A DNA stretch of 64,000 nucleotides from Tupaia tana (Eukaryota > Chordata > Mammalia > Scandentia > Tupaiidae), in assembly GCA_026018925.1 (NCBI GenBank), contig JAKSZU010000008.1, forward strand, positions 4,082,915-4,146,914. The letters are read 5' to 3'. Below, piece by piece: positions 45,036-57,703 of this stretch. A program made the translations under genes and the position numbers. The notes under the pieces are model-generated. The model was not told the DNA's origin. It did no database searches and was given only the letters and a program-made list of their open reading frames with translations. Each line of letters opens with the position of its first letter. Positions within the stretch are counted from its first letter, which is position 1.

Positions 45036-46270
45036 AAAATAAAAAAAATTATTAAAAAATGATAAATGCCAAACTTTGAGCTTTATAGAGAGTTAATCTT
45101 AAAAAGTCTTATTTGACAAACATTTTATTTTATGCACCATTATCTTTGATCATAGATAACAGTGACTCTACCCCAGAGCTTTGTGTGAGCTGTTCTGGAT
45201 GGTAAGTAGCTCATCCTAGACATGGCACAGTGGGGCGTAGACTCTGGGATAACAACCTGAGAAAAAAGTCATGAAAACACGTGGAAAAAATTTCAATCAT
45301 GTTAAGACAAATTGCTGTCTTATTTAAAAGATATGAAAGTTTGAAAGCAGCTACCAGTTCCTTTATTCAATAATGAGATATCTCTGGCCTGAAAAAAAAC
45401 TAGGAAATTGATTTTTGAGTGATTGGTTAATTAAGAATTTTTTTTTTAAAAGTGGTAGCAAATTTGTGTCTTTCCTTAAGGAAGCAGACAGCTGCTTCTT
45501 GATCTTCTCTGGTTGAGAAATACCACTGAATCTGCTAACTCCAAACATCTTACTGTCTCATGAATAGTAAGCAAATACGGAGAGTCTCCACATTGAAAGC
45601 AGGTGGTCCTGGGAGGCACGGGGTGTAGCCGGGAGGAGATGCTACTGCTTATTCTTCGGCTGGCTGTTAAAATACAATACATTAGGCGCTGGAGAATAAG
45701 TACATTGTTAAATCTGCGAATCTGTAGGGTGTTCCACTTTCACGTGATGAAACAACCATGCGTTCTCCTCTGGACCGTCGCTTCGGGTAGAGCACCAGCA
45801 CAAAGCCTGGCTCCTGGAAGACTGTCTGTCGTGGCTGTGATCACGGAGTTTCACGACCCTCCAAAGGCTAATGAGGCTTCAAAACTATAGACCGCTACCA
45901 TTGGTACATCCAAATGAACAAAATCTGTCTACTTCCCTAACACCTACTTCTCTCACGCTATTGATATGCTTCACAGTTTCTGAAGTCTCTTCTTTTTCAC
46001 TTCATATTGAAATCATTTTTAAAGTTTATTTATTTGTTTATTTCATGATGGGCAGGGGGGATAAGCCAGTTATCCCCAACACTTTTCATGCTTTATAAAC
46101 CCCCGGGTTCAGCCAACCTAGATCAGGGCACCTGTGGCACACCCAATGTGTACGGAGAAGCCTCAGATGATAAACCAGGACCCACCGTGTGCACCTTGCA
46201 CCCCAGAGATGGCATTACCATCGCTCCACCCTCTGGCCTCATGTCAAAACCATTTGAAAATAATAATGTT
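45036..46270. other. no recognised gene
   Basis: Unique-looking. An old SINE-like stretch is possible at 46020-46245 (ATTT-rich start), too degraded to call. Confidence 0.35.
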
Positions 46271-46287
46271 AATAATAATGTTTCTGG

Positions 46288-46548
46288 GGACCAGCAGTTA
46301 GCGTAATGGCTATGTCACTGGACTCCCATGTAGTCGACCGCGGTTCACGTCCCAGACCCAGTGGCTTAAAACTCATGCCGGGCGTGTGTGCATGCATGCC
46401 CGAGATCCCAAGAGGAGAACAAAGGAGAAGGGATTGTGGCGTGGCCATCCCCCCTGGGGGGTGATTTCTCGCTTTCTGTCTCTCTGTCTCTCTCTGTCTG
46501 TCTGGCGAGTGCACGTGCTCTATAGTGAAAACCTCTCAAAAAAAAAAT
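46288..46548 (+). mobile_element. young tRNA-derived SINE with 17-bp TSD
   Basis: Perfect repeats aataataatgtttctgg at 46271-46287 and 46549-46565. Confidence 0.96.
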
Positions 46549-46565
46549 AATAATAATGTTTCTGG

Positions 46566-46840
46566 GCCTGCCCCATAACACAGTGATTAAACTCTGTGTA
46601 AGGAGCCTGATCCCACATGGAGAATGGCGGTGTGAGCCCCAGACCTGACAGCTTGGAAAACAAGCCAGGCATGTATGCGGTGCTTGTCCCAAGCCCTGGC
46701 GGGGTGGAGGACTGGAGAGGAGGGACTGCAGTCTGATCACACTTCACATAAAGGTACTTTATCTCTCTCCCTCTCTCTCTCCTCTCTCTCTTCCTCTCTC
46801 CTCTCTCTCGCACATGAGAGAATCCACCTTCTGGTAATCA
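46566..46840 (+). mobile_element. oldest-type SINE
   Basis: gcctgccccataacacagtg, attaaactctgtgtaagg head, ccctggcggggtggaggact body, CT-rich run, then gcacatgagagaatccacc. It lies immediately after a young copy. Confidence 0.7.
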
Positions 46841-47829
46841 GAAAAAAATGCAATGTTTCTAAGATAACATTTTTAAGGTAGTACTCAATTTCTTAAAAAT
46901 GGCCTCCTGTAGATAATTAATCTATGTTATCGTATTTTCCGCTTCACCTTTCATTGGTACCAAGTTCCGGAGATCTGGGAAGTATTTGTAAACCTTTCTA
47001 CAGGTCTGTTTCTACCTGTCCCCCCCACCCCCGCCATAAGGACACGATAGGACCATGACGATCTTTTCTTATTCATTTTTCCCCTCTTCTCAAGTTGACA
47101 GCAGCTGCCTAGTTCCTGTCCTGCCCCTTTATGAGTGAGATTGAACCTGTACTCAGAGGACTTTGATCTAGGACTTGATCTTTAAGGAGCCTAATTCTAA
47201 CAACTTACATAGGACGACTTATATACTGCAAAACTAAGATCTGGAAAAGTGAAATAATCCAAATTAACTGTTAAGAGTACATCAAATCAGGTAACTAGCT
47301 TAACAACAACAACAACAAAAAAAAAAACAAAAAAAAAAAACGACATTGGACTATTGTGTTTCTGTTTTAATTGGCTCCTGAGGAAGGGAAGGGTTTCTGC
47401 TTCCCAGAGCCGGGTCCCGGGGGAGAGCACCTGTCCTACATCCAGGCTCCCGCCCCAGCCCGCACCTTCGGCTCTGTCTACGCGGTGGAGCGCCAGTGCA
47501 CAAAGTAAGACGGCAATTAAACAGATTTGCAGAAGCATGTGAAGTTCTCTTGCCTAGTCACAAAATTCAGACTTCTCGAAACGGGAAGAACATTAAAAGA
47601 ACACTCTGGTATCCTACTCACGGAAACTGTGCTTCACAAGGGCAGAGACATTTCTGTTTTCATTATTCCAGGAAAGCAGAACTCACTTATATTATGAAAA
47701 ATAAGGATGATACATTGATTCAAGTCAGTACTCTCCTCTTATGAGGTGTGACAAGCTAGCTTGAGCTTCGTTTGGTGTGATCCATGAGTTACACGTAGGA
47801 TGATCATTTATTTATTTACTTATTTTTAT
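46841..47829. other. no recognised feature; short CAA/A run
   Basis: A (CAA)n and poly-A run at 47307-47340 may be the tail of a lost element. GC-rich at 47390-47490. No supported exon. Confidence 0.4.
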
Positions 47830-48093
47830 ATTTTATTTATTTTTTGAGAGGTTTTTGCTATAGGGGGCGTGCACTCACCAGAAAGACAGAGAGAGACAGA
47901 GAGACAGAAAGCAAGAAGTCACCCCCAGGGGGGCTTGCCACGCCACAATCCCTTCTCCTCCATTCTCTTCTTGGGATCTTAGGCGTGCACGCACATGTGC
48001 CCGGTGTGAGTTTAAGCCACTGGGGCTGGGACTCGAACCGTGGCTGACTACGTGGGAATCCAGTGACATAGCCATTACGCTAACTGCTGGTCC
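47830..48093 (-). mobile_element. tRNA-derived SINE
   Basis: ttttgagaggtttttgctat to cgctaactgctggtccc. Flanks share gat(c/t)atttattt. Confidence 0.93.
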
Positions 48094-48274
48094 CGATTAT
48101 TTATTTTAAGTACACATAGCTAGTCATGTTTGTATGTATGCGTGCGTGTGCACACATGCACACACACATACAATGCATTATTTTATATCGTTGCCTAATA
48201 ATACACTGAGGCTGGAAACTTTTTTTTTTTTTCCATTCCTATAAAGTCAAATTCAACCACAACACCCACACTCA

Positions 48275-48505
48275 GGAGCCAGTACTGTGGTCTTCTGTTG
48301 AAGGAAGCTGGGTTCCACATGGCTGACTGCATGGTTCAAATCCTGCCCCATAAAGCACATGTGTTTGCGTGCCCCAAAGCCTTACTGGATGGGAAATGAG
48401 AAAGAATTGTGGAGTGGCCATGCCCTCCTTTGGGGGGTACTTTCTCTCTCTGGAAAGTTCATGTGCCCACTGGCAAAGGGAACAAAACAAATGCACACCA
48501 CCCAG
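48275..48505 (+). mobile_element. older SINE
   Basis: aggagccagtactgtggtc head, agaaagaattgtggagtgg body, atgtgcccactggcaaagg end. Confidence 0.75.
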
Positions 48506-49124
48506 TCTGGTAATGAGAATGGTCTTCAAAATGTAAATGTGAGTCAGTGAAGAACTGGTAAAGACTGGAAGCCCCCTAGAAAGGCAAAGGACTTATTCCT
48601 CATCCACAAATCACAAGCTTAGGTGCTCAGTATTTTAGCCGTTCTCTGGAGACACCCATGGTGGTCAGAAGGACTAATTGATAGTGTGCCTCTGCCCCAG
48701 GAGCGGAAGACACTGGAGCTCCCCGCTGGAGCGCTGGCAGTCTGGAAGGGCAGACGGTGAACTGTTCTCTTGATTATCAGCAAAGCAGGACTTTGCATTT
48801 CAGAGCGCGCTGTTCTTCGTGTTCTGTCTGGAGAGCTTAGCCTGCCCTTTCTCTCTGTTCCTGCTGGTGTGAACCCCAGTTGTTCTTTATTAGCTATGAC
48901 TAAAGGAGTCTTGACTTTTACCCCCTAACGGTTTAAAAGTTACAGACAATTCTTTATGTCTGGAGAGAACAGTCACAAGCCTACCTTTTTATTAAAAGGC
49001 ACTATTGACTGCAAACTAAAGCTTGACCAAGCTTCCTTTAAATTAGATTCCATCAGAAATCTCTGCAACATCTTCACACCTGGTTTGAACTACTCCATGT
49101 AATATTAATAACAATTTTTTATTT
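48506..49124. other. no recognised feature
   Basis: Nothing identified. Confidence 0.4.
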
Positions 49125-49374
49125 TATTTTTTAATAGGCGTTTGTGTTTTTTTTGCCCCCCGGGAGACCAGAGGTCTCCTGTGCTTGCTGGAGACACAAA
49201 AGGGAAAATGAGAAATCACCCCCAGGGGGATGGCCATGCTGCAGTTCTCTTCTCGGGATTTTGGGCACGTACACACACGAAACCAGTGATTTTCAAGCTG
49301 CCAGGTTAGGGACTGGAATTGTTGTTGGCTATGTGGGAAGCCAGCTCCGTAAACACCACATCACCCACTGGCTT
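49125..49374 (-). mobile_element. older SINE
   Basis: Left end with ccccccgggagaccagaggt, GA tract, atcacccccagggggatgg, antisense head ending cacccactggc. Confidence 0.8.
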
Positions 49375-49644
49375 TCTTCCTTTTTTTATACTAGCTTTTA
49401 GACTTTTTTTTTTCCTTTTCTTGGCCTGGGAGCACATTTTCTATATGTTATATGACTACTGAATGTTGCATGGAGTGATTGAAAATGAATAAGCTATAAT
49501 TCATTCCTATTTACTTTTTGGCCCTGCCCTAGCTACCAATAGGCAGACCCAACAACCTGAGACTCGTCTCTCCTGCTGTATTAATTTCTCTCGGAATATA
49601 GCAGATTAAGAAAAACTCAACAGCGTCAAACAGCATGCGCTATC

Positions 49645-50251
49645 CTCTCAGAGCGCCCACTGCAGGGTCAGGAGTGCAAGCGCAGCGTAGCTAGGGCTGA
49701 TGCAGTCGAATGCGGCTGGGCTGTGCGCCACCGGGGAGGCCAGGCCTGCCGCCATGGCCACCTGGCTGTGGGAGAACTCACCTCCTGACAGCTGTGGGAC
49801 TGAGGTCCCGATTTTCTTGCAGACTAAATGTAATACAATTAACAGTGAAATTGGCATGAAGAAGTAAATGTCATCTTGTTGGCAAAAACTGGAACGCAAA
49901 GCTTCCTGAAGGCAGAGGTTCTAGGGAAGTGTAGCTAGACATGAGATTCACATGCCTCTCACGGAGGTAAGCCTGCTGTATCTCAGCCGAGGAGACCCAT
50001 GTCTGTACGCCGTAGGGTAATTGAAATGCAAGTCCGTTTACTTTCAGCTCCTGTACTATTGCCTTTGAATCACAGGGTCTAACAGCTTCTTCATTTATTA
50101 CATAAAATATTGTAAGCCAAGAACTACGTAGTAAGAGATTTGGGAAGTGGAAAACCTGGACCTTCTCATAGTCATTTACTGCTGTTCTTTTTAATTCGAT
50201 GGCCAACGTCAATCTAAACGAAATGTCTATATCTCGTAATTCAGGATCCAT
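49645..50251 (-). pseudogene. unidentified coding-like stretch, possible eroded exon(s)
   Basis: The minus strand has a 126-codon frame at 49871-50251 starting MDPELRDIDISFRLTLAIE, preceded on that strand by a polypyrimidine tract and cag (tttcgtcctttcgtcag, an acceptor-like site near 50268). A second frame overlaps its end and runs to 49648. It includes a hydrophobic, membrane-like run (YFFMPISLLIVLHLVC) and then a perfect donor-like GAG|GTGAGT near 49785. The two frames could be one reading frame broken by a 1-nt shift. Composition is more protein-like than other frames here, and no repeat overlaps it. I do not recognise a family. It may equally be chance. Functional status is unknown. Confidence 0.3.
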
Positions 50252-50929
50252 TATGAACAGGTGTTATCTGACGAAAGGACGAAATTAACCTCACTCATGT
50301 TACTTCCTGATGTTACCTTATTATTCCTGCCCAAATTTCAGAATTGTCTTTTTTAATTAAATGGTACCTTTTAAGTTATGTATTTATTATATACTTACAT
50401 GTTTTACTATATAGAAAGCACACATGAAAGATATAATTTGTGAATTATTTTATTTCCAAAAAAAGTTTTTGTCCTGCCCTAACATTTGATTAATAGTTGA
50501 AAAACATTTTGCCCAGAACTTTAAAAATGTTGCTCTAATGCCTTTTAACCATCAGTTGCTGTGGATGAGAAATTTGATATCCAAATGTTTTACAGCCACA
50601 TAAAAAAACCAACTGTGGGATTTGATCTAAGTCTGTGGGATGTGTATGCTATAAAAATGAAAGGGTTTCATTTCTAGGACAACACTATCTTCATTTTTAG
50701 CCTCAACTATCCTTAGAATGAATATAATCTGTTCCCTGAAAAAGATTCTGATTATGCGCCTGGAGTTTAGCATGGCTGTCAGGTTGATGTGACCCCAAGC
50801 TTTGGGTATACCTGACTGTTCTGAGCTCAGAGACCATTCTAGTCAGAGGAAAACCCAAGCACAACCCCCATGTCAGTGTGTTCTGTGGTGCTATAGTTAG
50901 CGGCATGGACCTGGGTACTTGATAAAGAA
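50252..50929. other. no recognised feature
   Basis: AT-rich. Nothing identified. Confidence 0.4.
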
Positions 50930-51238
50930 TGCACTTTACTTCCTACCGTTCTGGTGGCTGGGAAGTCCAAGGAAAAAGCACCCACATCCGGCAAGGGCCC
51001 TCGTGGTGCACCTTCCCACGGCAGAGGGCGGAAGGAAGGGCCAACGGGGGTGAGAGCGAGAAAGCAGGAAGGGATGAACTTGCTTTCACGGCAAAGCCAC
51101 TGCACAGGAAGACATCACCCCACTCACAAAGGCAGAGCCTTCTGACCCGGTCCCGTCTTTGAGGTCCACCACGCCACGGATCCGTGGGAGGTTAAGTTCC
51201 CAGCACAGAGTCTTTGGGGACATTCTCAAACCGCGGTG
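50930..51238 (-). mobile_element. MaLR/ERVL-type LTR
   Basis: On the plus strand tctggtggctgggaagtcc, ccactcacaaaggcagagcc, ggttaagttcccagcacag and ggggacattctcaaacc match the antisense of the common ancient LTR, in order. Confidence 0.72.
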
Positions 51239-51414
51239 TCTCCCCTGCAAGCGTGTCACAAGTTATTGTGGGCTCCGGCATTTTCTGCTGCCAAAGTCCC
51301 TATTTCCGTTTTTTCTGTTTTCCATCATTTTCAAAATGGCCCCTGCACTGCTGATGCCCACGTGGTGTCTTCATCTGGGGCTTGTTTCTTCCGCATGTTC
51401 ACGCCGTGGTGTCT

Positions 51415-51595
51415 GCCGAGGAGGAGTCCAAGGTGAGCGCCGTGTGCCGCCTCTCGGGAGACGCCTGCAGCAGCTCGGCCTCGCCGTCTGGCCAGCTCCC
51501 CGGAAGGCTGGAGCTGCACGGCGGGCGCACCGCGGGCGCTGGGCCTGGGGCTGTCGTGTCCCGGGGGTGCCTCACCGGGAAGTAGGAATCTACTG
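51415..51595. other. isolated CpG-rich patch
   Basis: About 17 CpG in about 170 bp (ggcgggcgcaccgcgggcg), against a CpG-poor background outside SINEs. It includes an AAG|GTGAGC donor-like site near 51433. It is not repeat-like to the eye. It could be a decayed promoter, a GC-rich exon or a retrocopy fragment. Confidence 0.35.
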
Positions 51596-51599
51596 TCCT

Positions 51600-52365
51600 G
51601 CTGTGGACAGAGCCAGAAGTGACACTCCAAAATAGACGTTTGATTTTACCACAGGTACATGAAAGTGTTACTTTGGGCAAATGCTGTTTATTCTTTTCCT
51701 TAATATCTGCATGCTGCTAGAGCCTGCCGTTTGGTAGAGTCACATCTAGGGACGAGAACATCCCGAGGAAGTCAGCTTTCCCTGCCCTTCAGAGGTGCGG
51801 ACCCAGCCGGGGAGAGCGAGGTGGAGTTCGTGGAAGAGCAGGAGGCTCCCGGAGCGAGAAGGGTCCTGGACAGTGGGCTGCCAACTGGGGCTCGTATGGA
51901 GGGTTTATAACCAAGCTAGGAGGCCCTCGTTCGCGTTCTGTCCCCAGGGGCTCGCGTGTTCGTGCGCCGTGGTGTACATTTTCGGAGCATGCCCGTAGAG
52001 CACGCTGGTAAACGGCGGCCCCAGTCTTTGAGCGTCAGCCCGGAGACCTCACCCAGGGGTCAGTGACTGCTCAAGTCTCCGTCTGAGCACCTTGGGCCCA
52101 GAAGACCATGGTGTAGCTTCTGGAACAGAGCAGGGACATGGCAAAAGCCCAGGCTGCTGTAGGTTGTGCTGCAGCGCTTAGTGGTCGAGTCACTGCTGCG
52201 AGCCGTTTCCGGGAGCAAGCGGTTCAAGTGTGAGCTTGACAGCTGTGCCGCCATCTTTAGGCCTGTGTCCTGGCTACCTGTCTCTGAGGGTCACGTCTCC
52301 GACCTTAGTACTGCAGCAAGGTCGTTGTGCCTGGGTGATCTGTGAAGAACGGGGGTGCACTCTCG
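51600..52365. other. no recognised feature
   Basis: Moderately GC-rich. Nothing identified. Confidence 0.4.
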
Positions 52366-52592
52366 CAGTTCTAAGGCTGGGAAATCCGAATCCCAGGCAG
52401 CATGATCCCTGTCCTGAGAAGGCGATCTGCTATGTCTCATGGTGGGAGGGGGAAGGGGGGAAGGGGGACACCCCATCACTCCCTTTATAATGGTCCCTAA
52501 TTCCATGAACAAAAGGTTGACACCTATGACCTTGTCACCCCTTAAATCCCCATCCCGTGTTAACACCTGAGTTTTGGAGGGGACACCGTAGT
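52366..52592 (-). mobile_element. MaLR/ERVL-type LTR
   Basis: agttctaaggctgggaaatcc, ctgtcctgagaaggcgatc, tccctttataatggtccct, acctatgaccttgtcacccc, gttttggaggggacacc: antisense of the same LTR class as at 50930. Confidence 0.68.
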
Positions 52593-54500
52593 ACTCTGGC
52601 AGTCAGTTCCCCTGCCTTCCTAGTGTGGAGAAAACTCAGGCGCTCCCCGGACAGGACGTGCACAGTGCTGGGTGGACGGCCGGCCTCAGAACCCGGAGAC
52701 CTCACAGACTCCCGCCCTGAGCGGCTGCGGTCTGGCTGTCGGTGTCCGGGAGCATCGCTGGAGGAGCCGCAGCCTTGGTGCCCGCAGCTGCCCTGCAGGC
52801 CTTCCAGACACTTCCTTCCTCCCTGGTCTGCCTGAGAGCCTGCCCTTCCCTTCGAATGCTTTTCGGTGTCGCTCCTTTCCTGGGCCACCAGGGCTCCTGC
52901 ACATGGCTGTGCTATTCGGTCTCCTAGGCCAGTGGCCTCAGAGGGCAGCCTCCTGCTCTCTGCATATCTGTCCCCTGCCGCTGCCACCTCAGCATGTCCA
53001 AGTTAATCACCAACCACCACGTCACGTCAAAGGGAAATAAAGAACAAGTGTACATGTTGTTTCTGAGACATGCTTCAGAGTACGGATTTATCATTACTTT
53101 GAAGTGATATAAATTCTCAGAGCATCAGACACAGCCATGTCCCAGAGTAAGTTCAAAATTACATTTTAAAAGCAATGGAAGTGTCCCTGGCATTTGAGAA
53201 TTACCGCTACTCTGTCCATTACCAAGATGAATAGATTTTATATTACATTAACATCATTTTCTGTGCAGGAAGACTGGACTTCAATGGAAATTGACTAGCC
53301 TTGGTACTGAAGCAGGTGTCGTGTTGTCATCCCTTGATAATTCTTGTCACTACATTCACTTTTGTCTGTATTCCAAGAATGATTTTCTGTTGCCACCTAG
53401 AATACCTTTCAGTACATTGATAACTGCTTAGTGGTATGCTTTTAAGAAATATAAAATAATCTTATGTTGAGTTACTTAAACAAATGAAATAGGCTTACTA
53501 AGAAAAAAAGCTTCTGATGAACACCAATGCAAATTGTAAATAATAGCTGGGTTATCTGCCACTATTTCCTTCTAATAACCCAGATGATCTTGTATTTGCT
53601 CAGTTTACCAAATAAAGTTATGGTCTAAACATGCCACCTGAGGAGTTCTCCCAGCCCCATGTTTGTCTTTGACACACTGAAAGACAGGTAGAGTAAAATA
53701 GGATGGATCTCCTAGGAGACAACTGACCCAGGACCCCAGTCTACATTTCAAGATTTGTTTGCAATGACTTAGACACTAGGAAATTGACTCAGTAACTTTC
53801 ATGACAACTTTGTTCTTCCAAGATGCTTCTCTATGATGGCTAATTACAAAATTTATATAACCCTAATACAAAATGCCTTTGATGAAAATAGAGAAAAACT
53901 AAGTTCATTTTTCAGCAGCTTGTGGGTGAATACTGCTATTTTGCAGATTTCAAATGTAGTCAACAAATAAGGATCTCGTGCTAAGGAAAGTGAACACCTT
54001 CTGTGCAGATATGGATACGTTTTTAAACCTCAAATAACTATTCAAAATCAACTCACCCCCAAGTGTGACAATGAAGCACTTTCCTGCCTAACATGTTAAT
54101 TTCTTATTTTTGTACTCGAGGTCATGCACAGCGTGCTCTTCCTTGGGCTTGCGGTAGTCTAAGAGCTCTGTACCCCGGGTACTGCAGCCCCAGAAATGAC
54201 ATCTCACTGCTGATCATTTCCAGGGTGTCCCCACTGGCAGCAAGGCCGGGTGAGGTGGACTTTTCTGCTTTGCAGTGGCTTGATGTTCTTCTGCTTCGCC
54301 TCTGCTGTCATAACCGGAGCTGTCAGCTAATTCTTTATTTGGTACGTGAACATCAAATTTCCCAAGCTAGACTTGCCTTTTACCTGGCTCTGTGCTCAGT
54401 CTCCCCACTCAGCAAGGTCTCCTGGTCTCCAACATCTCTGTTCTTCAGAGTCCCTGTGCATAGGCTCCACTGTGCACGTGCTGTGTTCACCACAGTGCAT
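52593..54500. other. no recognised feature
   Basis: GC-rich to about 53000, then AT-rich unique-looking sequence. No named element, no supported exon. Confidence 0.4.
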
Positions 54501-54534
54501 TCTTTTAAAATAATTATTTTATTGAATTATTTTT

Positions 54535-54693
54535 TGAATTTAATTAATTAATTCATTTTAATCTGGCCAGAGAGTGACTGAGTGAGAAAGAGAAAGAGAA
54601 AGTGAGAAAGCAAGCCGCCGGGTCCGCGATTTAAGCTGTGGTCTACCATGTGGAAGTCCAGCACCATTAACTACCACGCCACCTGCCGGCCCC
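54535..54693 (-). mobile_element. short-form SINE
   Basis: aattaattaattcattttaa tail, ctggccagagagtgactgag, GA tract, antisense head gccgccgggtccgcgattta to cacctgccggccc. Flanks share cacag(c)gtgcatt. Confidence 0.82.
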
Positions 54694-55164
54694 ACAGCGG
54701 TGCATTTGACAGTGAACTGGGGCTAGTGCTGGGTTGCTCTCTAATTTCCAGGGCTGCACATCAAACTGCTGGCATTCAGGCGGCCCTGCCATCACCCGAC
54801 TTGCACTTCACGACTCGGCCTAGCCCTGGCTTGGCCCCAGCTGTGCATCTGTTTTTCCCTGTTGCTCCCCTTGTGATCATCTTTCTCGAAAGCTTGCTCT
54901 GAGCCGCCTAGCAGCACAGACAGCAGCAATGTTTCTCACCTGACTCTGTGAATCTGTCTAAAATATGCTACAATGTTGCAAGTAAAAACAAACTAATGTT
55001 AACCAGGTAAAAGTAATTTGAGATGTCTATCAACTTGCCCCAAACTCAACTTTTTACAAAGCATTTTTTAGCACATTCAAGTAGATTTCAAGTAAAAAGT
55101 TTTAAGACGAAATATTTTGAAAAATACTGTTTCAAAACTTTTTTCAATTTTTTCCCTCTTATTT
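54694..55164. other. no recognised feature
   Basis: Nothing identified. Confidence 0.4.
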
Positions 55165-55419
55165 GCTTCCTTATTTTTTAAATTTAAATAGCCAGAGGAT
55201 ACATACGCTTGCCAGAGGGAGAGGAAGGGAAAGGGAGAAAGCACCTTGTCGGGTAGTCATGCTATAACCCTTCTACTCCATGTCTGCATCCTGTCGGGAT
55301 CTGGGGCACACATGCACGTGTATCGGTGTATTTTCTAAGCTGCTGGGCTCAGGATTCAGACCACACAGACAGCCATGTAGGATCTGGCTGCCTTAACCAC
55401 CAGGTCACAGGGCCAGCTC
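55165..55419 (-). mobile_element. oldest-type SINE
   Basis: aatagccagaggatacatac, GA tract, ctgtcgggatctggggcac, antisense head ending caccaggtcacagggccagc. Confidence 0.75.
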
Positions 55420-55593
55420 CTGCTTCTTTCAATACTTTTCTTTTAATTTAAACATCTAGTTTCTCTTTTTCTACTTCTTTATTTTCCACTATGATGTTCT
55501 TCCTCTCTCCACATAAATGTATTATAGATTTTTTATGACTATATTGGCACCTAATTAACTCAATAAAATATTCATGTTAAAAATTTTATTTTT

Positions 55594-55856
55594 GGTCCAG
55601 CATGTGGCTTGGAGATTAAGGCACTAGATCCCACATGGCCCACTCTGTGGTTCAAGTCCTGGTCCTGGTGACTTAGAAAACACACTGGGCACATGTGCGT
55701 TTGTGCCCAAAATCCAGAGGGGAGAATGGAGGAGGAGGCATGTGGCATGGGCCTCCCCTCTGGGGGATGACCTCTCTCTTTCCATTCTCTCTTTCTCTGT
55801 CTCTCTCTGTCAAGCAAGCACATGTGCCTTATACTAAAAACAAATAAAAAAGAAAA
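55594..55856 (+). mobile_element. older SINE
   Basis: tggtccagcatgtggcttgg head, aatccagaggggagaatgg body, atgtgccttatactaaaaac end. Confidence 0.85.
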
Positions 55857-55969
55857 ACAAGAAAGAAAAAGAAAACTAAAAACCAAAAAACATTCTAAAC
55901 CATTTTGCAGAAGAGTTATGAATTATTAACTCAATTCTAATTTTCAACAAATGTGATAATGAACAACTT

Positions 55970-56222
55970 TTTTTTTTTAAGAGGTTTTTGCCTTAGGACG
56001 CACAGGCTCGCTGGGGAGAGAGAAACACACAGAGAGAAAATGAGAAATCTCTCCCCAGTGGGGGATGGCCATGCTGCAGTCCCGTCTCCTCCATTTTCCT
56101 CCTGGGGTCTTGGTCACACATGCACATGTGCATGGCGTGATTTTCAAGCCACTGGGTCGGGGACCCAAACCACAGCTGGCCATTTGGGAGTTGAGTGACG
56201 TAAACGCTATGCCATGGTGGCT
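55970..56222 (-). mobile_element. older SINE
   Basis: ttttaagaggtttttgccttagg, here in part gaggtttttgccttagga, then ctccccagtgggggatggcc and the antisense head. Confidence 0.85.
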
Positions 56223-57007
56223 TATCCCAACAACTCTTATTAAATATTCATGCAGAAATACTGCACATGCACCCAAGAGCAGCTGGATCTCCATTAATGT
56301 GAGTCATTCAGAATGTTCTCTCTGGTCAGACTAAGCTGGGCAACAAACTGAAATGGAAACCAGCGTTTCCAAATACGTACTGTGCGGATAGCCACCAGGA
56401 TGGCTCAGCACCTGCTTGATTCGGATGCTTATCAACCTATGGCAGATCACGGGACTTCTTTCTTACTTGTTTTTGTTTGGGACAGAGGTCCTTGGCATTG
56501 TGGTACCCCACCCGATATCCTACCGGTCAGATGTGATCCACATTCTCTTCCGGCACATTCGAATGCTGTCTTGTTCTCGTAGTCCCTCCAAATGTGTTTA
56601 CTGCACTCTGTTCCCAATATCTTGTATAGCAGAGAGGCTCAGAAGAGAGAGACACCACTCCCTCTGCAGCAAAGGGCAGGCGTGCTTATTTACAGTGTAG
56701 GAAAATGATGTTTGCATAGAACAGAGATGCTTAGCTCCTGTTACAGAGGATTTGGGTTCCCTAAGCTCGAGCTCTTACTGCAATGCAGCTACTGCCTGTG
56801 AGTCTCACCGGGGCCCATCTTGGTCGACCTCGTGCACACTGGGGACAGAGGAGCTGCTACCTGTGTTCATTGCCGCCATGCTATTGGCTGTTCTCTGAGG
56901 GAGTGATGAGGTCCTTAGTCTCTGACCCAAGAGTCTCATGCATCCTGCTATAGGCCCACAGCCCGTGACAGGCTACAATGTTGGCTTTCAATGAAATGGT
57001 TAGCTTG
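56223..57007. other. no recognised feature
   Basis: Unique-looking. A 94-codon plus frame at 56416-56700 resembles nothing I know. Confidence 0.4.
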
Positions 57008-57273
57008 TGGGAACCAGCAGTTAGCGTAATGGCTGCATCGCTGGATTCCCACGTAGTCGACCGCGGTTCACGTCCCGGACACGGTGGCTTAGAACTCACG
57101 CCGGGCATGTGTGCGTGCGTGCCCAAGATCCCGAGAGGAGAATGGAGGAGAAGGGATTGCGGTGTGACCATCCCCCCTAGGGGGTGATTTCTCGCTTTCT
57201 GTCTCTATGTCTCTCTCTGTCTGTCTGGCGAGCGCATGCGCCCTATAGCGAAAACCTCTCAAAAAAAAAAAAA
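57008..57273 (+). mobile_element. young tRNA-derived SINE
   Basis: gggaaccagcagttagcgtaa, gtcgaccgcggttcacgtcc head, cctatagcgaaaacctctc end. Flanks share ttagcttg (57000-57007, 57274-57281). Confidence 0.95.
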
Positions 57274-57429
57274 TTAGCTTGCAAGAGTAAAATCTCGGAC
57301 CCCTAATGGTTCTTATCAGCCAGGCCATAGTCTCATAATTGTTTGAGTCATTGATAATTGAGAATCTCTTTGTATAACATTTTGCATTACATATATTTAA
57401 ATTAAAACTAAATTGTCTTCATGAATCTT

Positions 57430-57694
57430 TTCCTTTTTTTTTTTTTGGAGAGGTTTTTGCTATAGGGCGCGTACGCTCGCCAGACAGAGAGAGACAGAGA
57501 AACAGAAAGCGAGAAATCACCCCCCAGGGGGGATGACCATACCGCAATCCCTTCTCTTCCTTTCTCCTCTCGGGATCCTGGGCACGCACGCACCTGTGCC
57601 CAGAATGAGTTTAAGCCACCGGGTCCGGGACTTGAACCACGGTCGACCACATGGGAGTCCAGCAACATAGCTATTATGCTAACTGCTGGTCCCA
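57430..57694 (-). mobile_element. young tRNA-derived SINE
   Basis: Flanks share atgaatctt (57421-57429 and 57695-57703). Full length. Confidence 0.95.
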
Positions 57695-57703
57695 ATGAAT
57701 CTT

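Noticed and set aside
51159..51635. 158-codon plus frame over the CpG-rich patch
   Set aside because: It begins inside an antisense LTR and continues into GC-rich DNA poor in stop codons. No recognisable domain.
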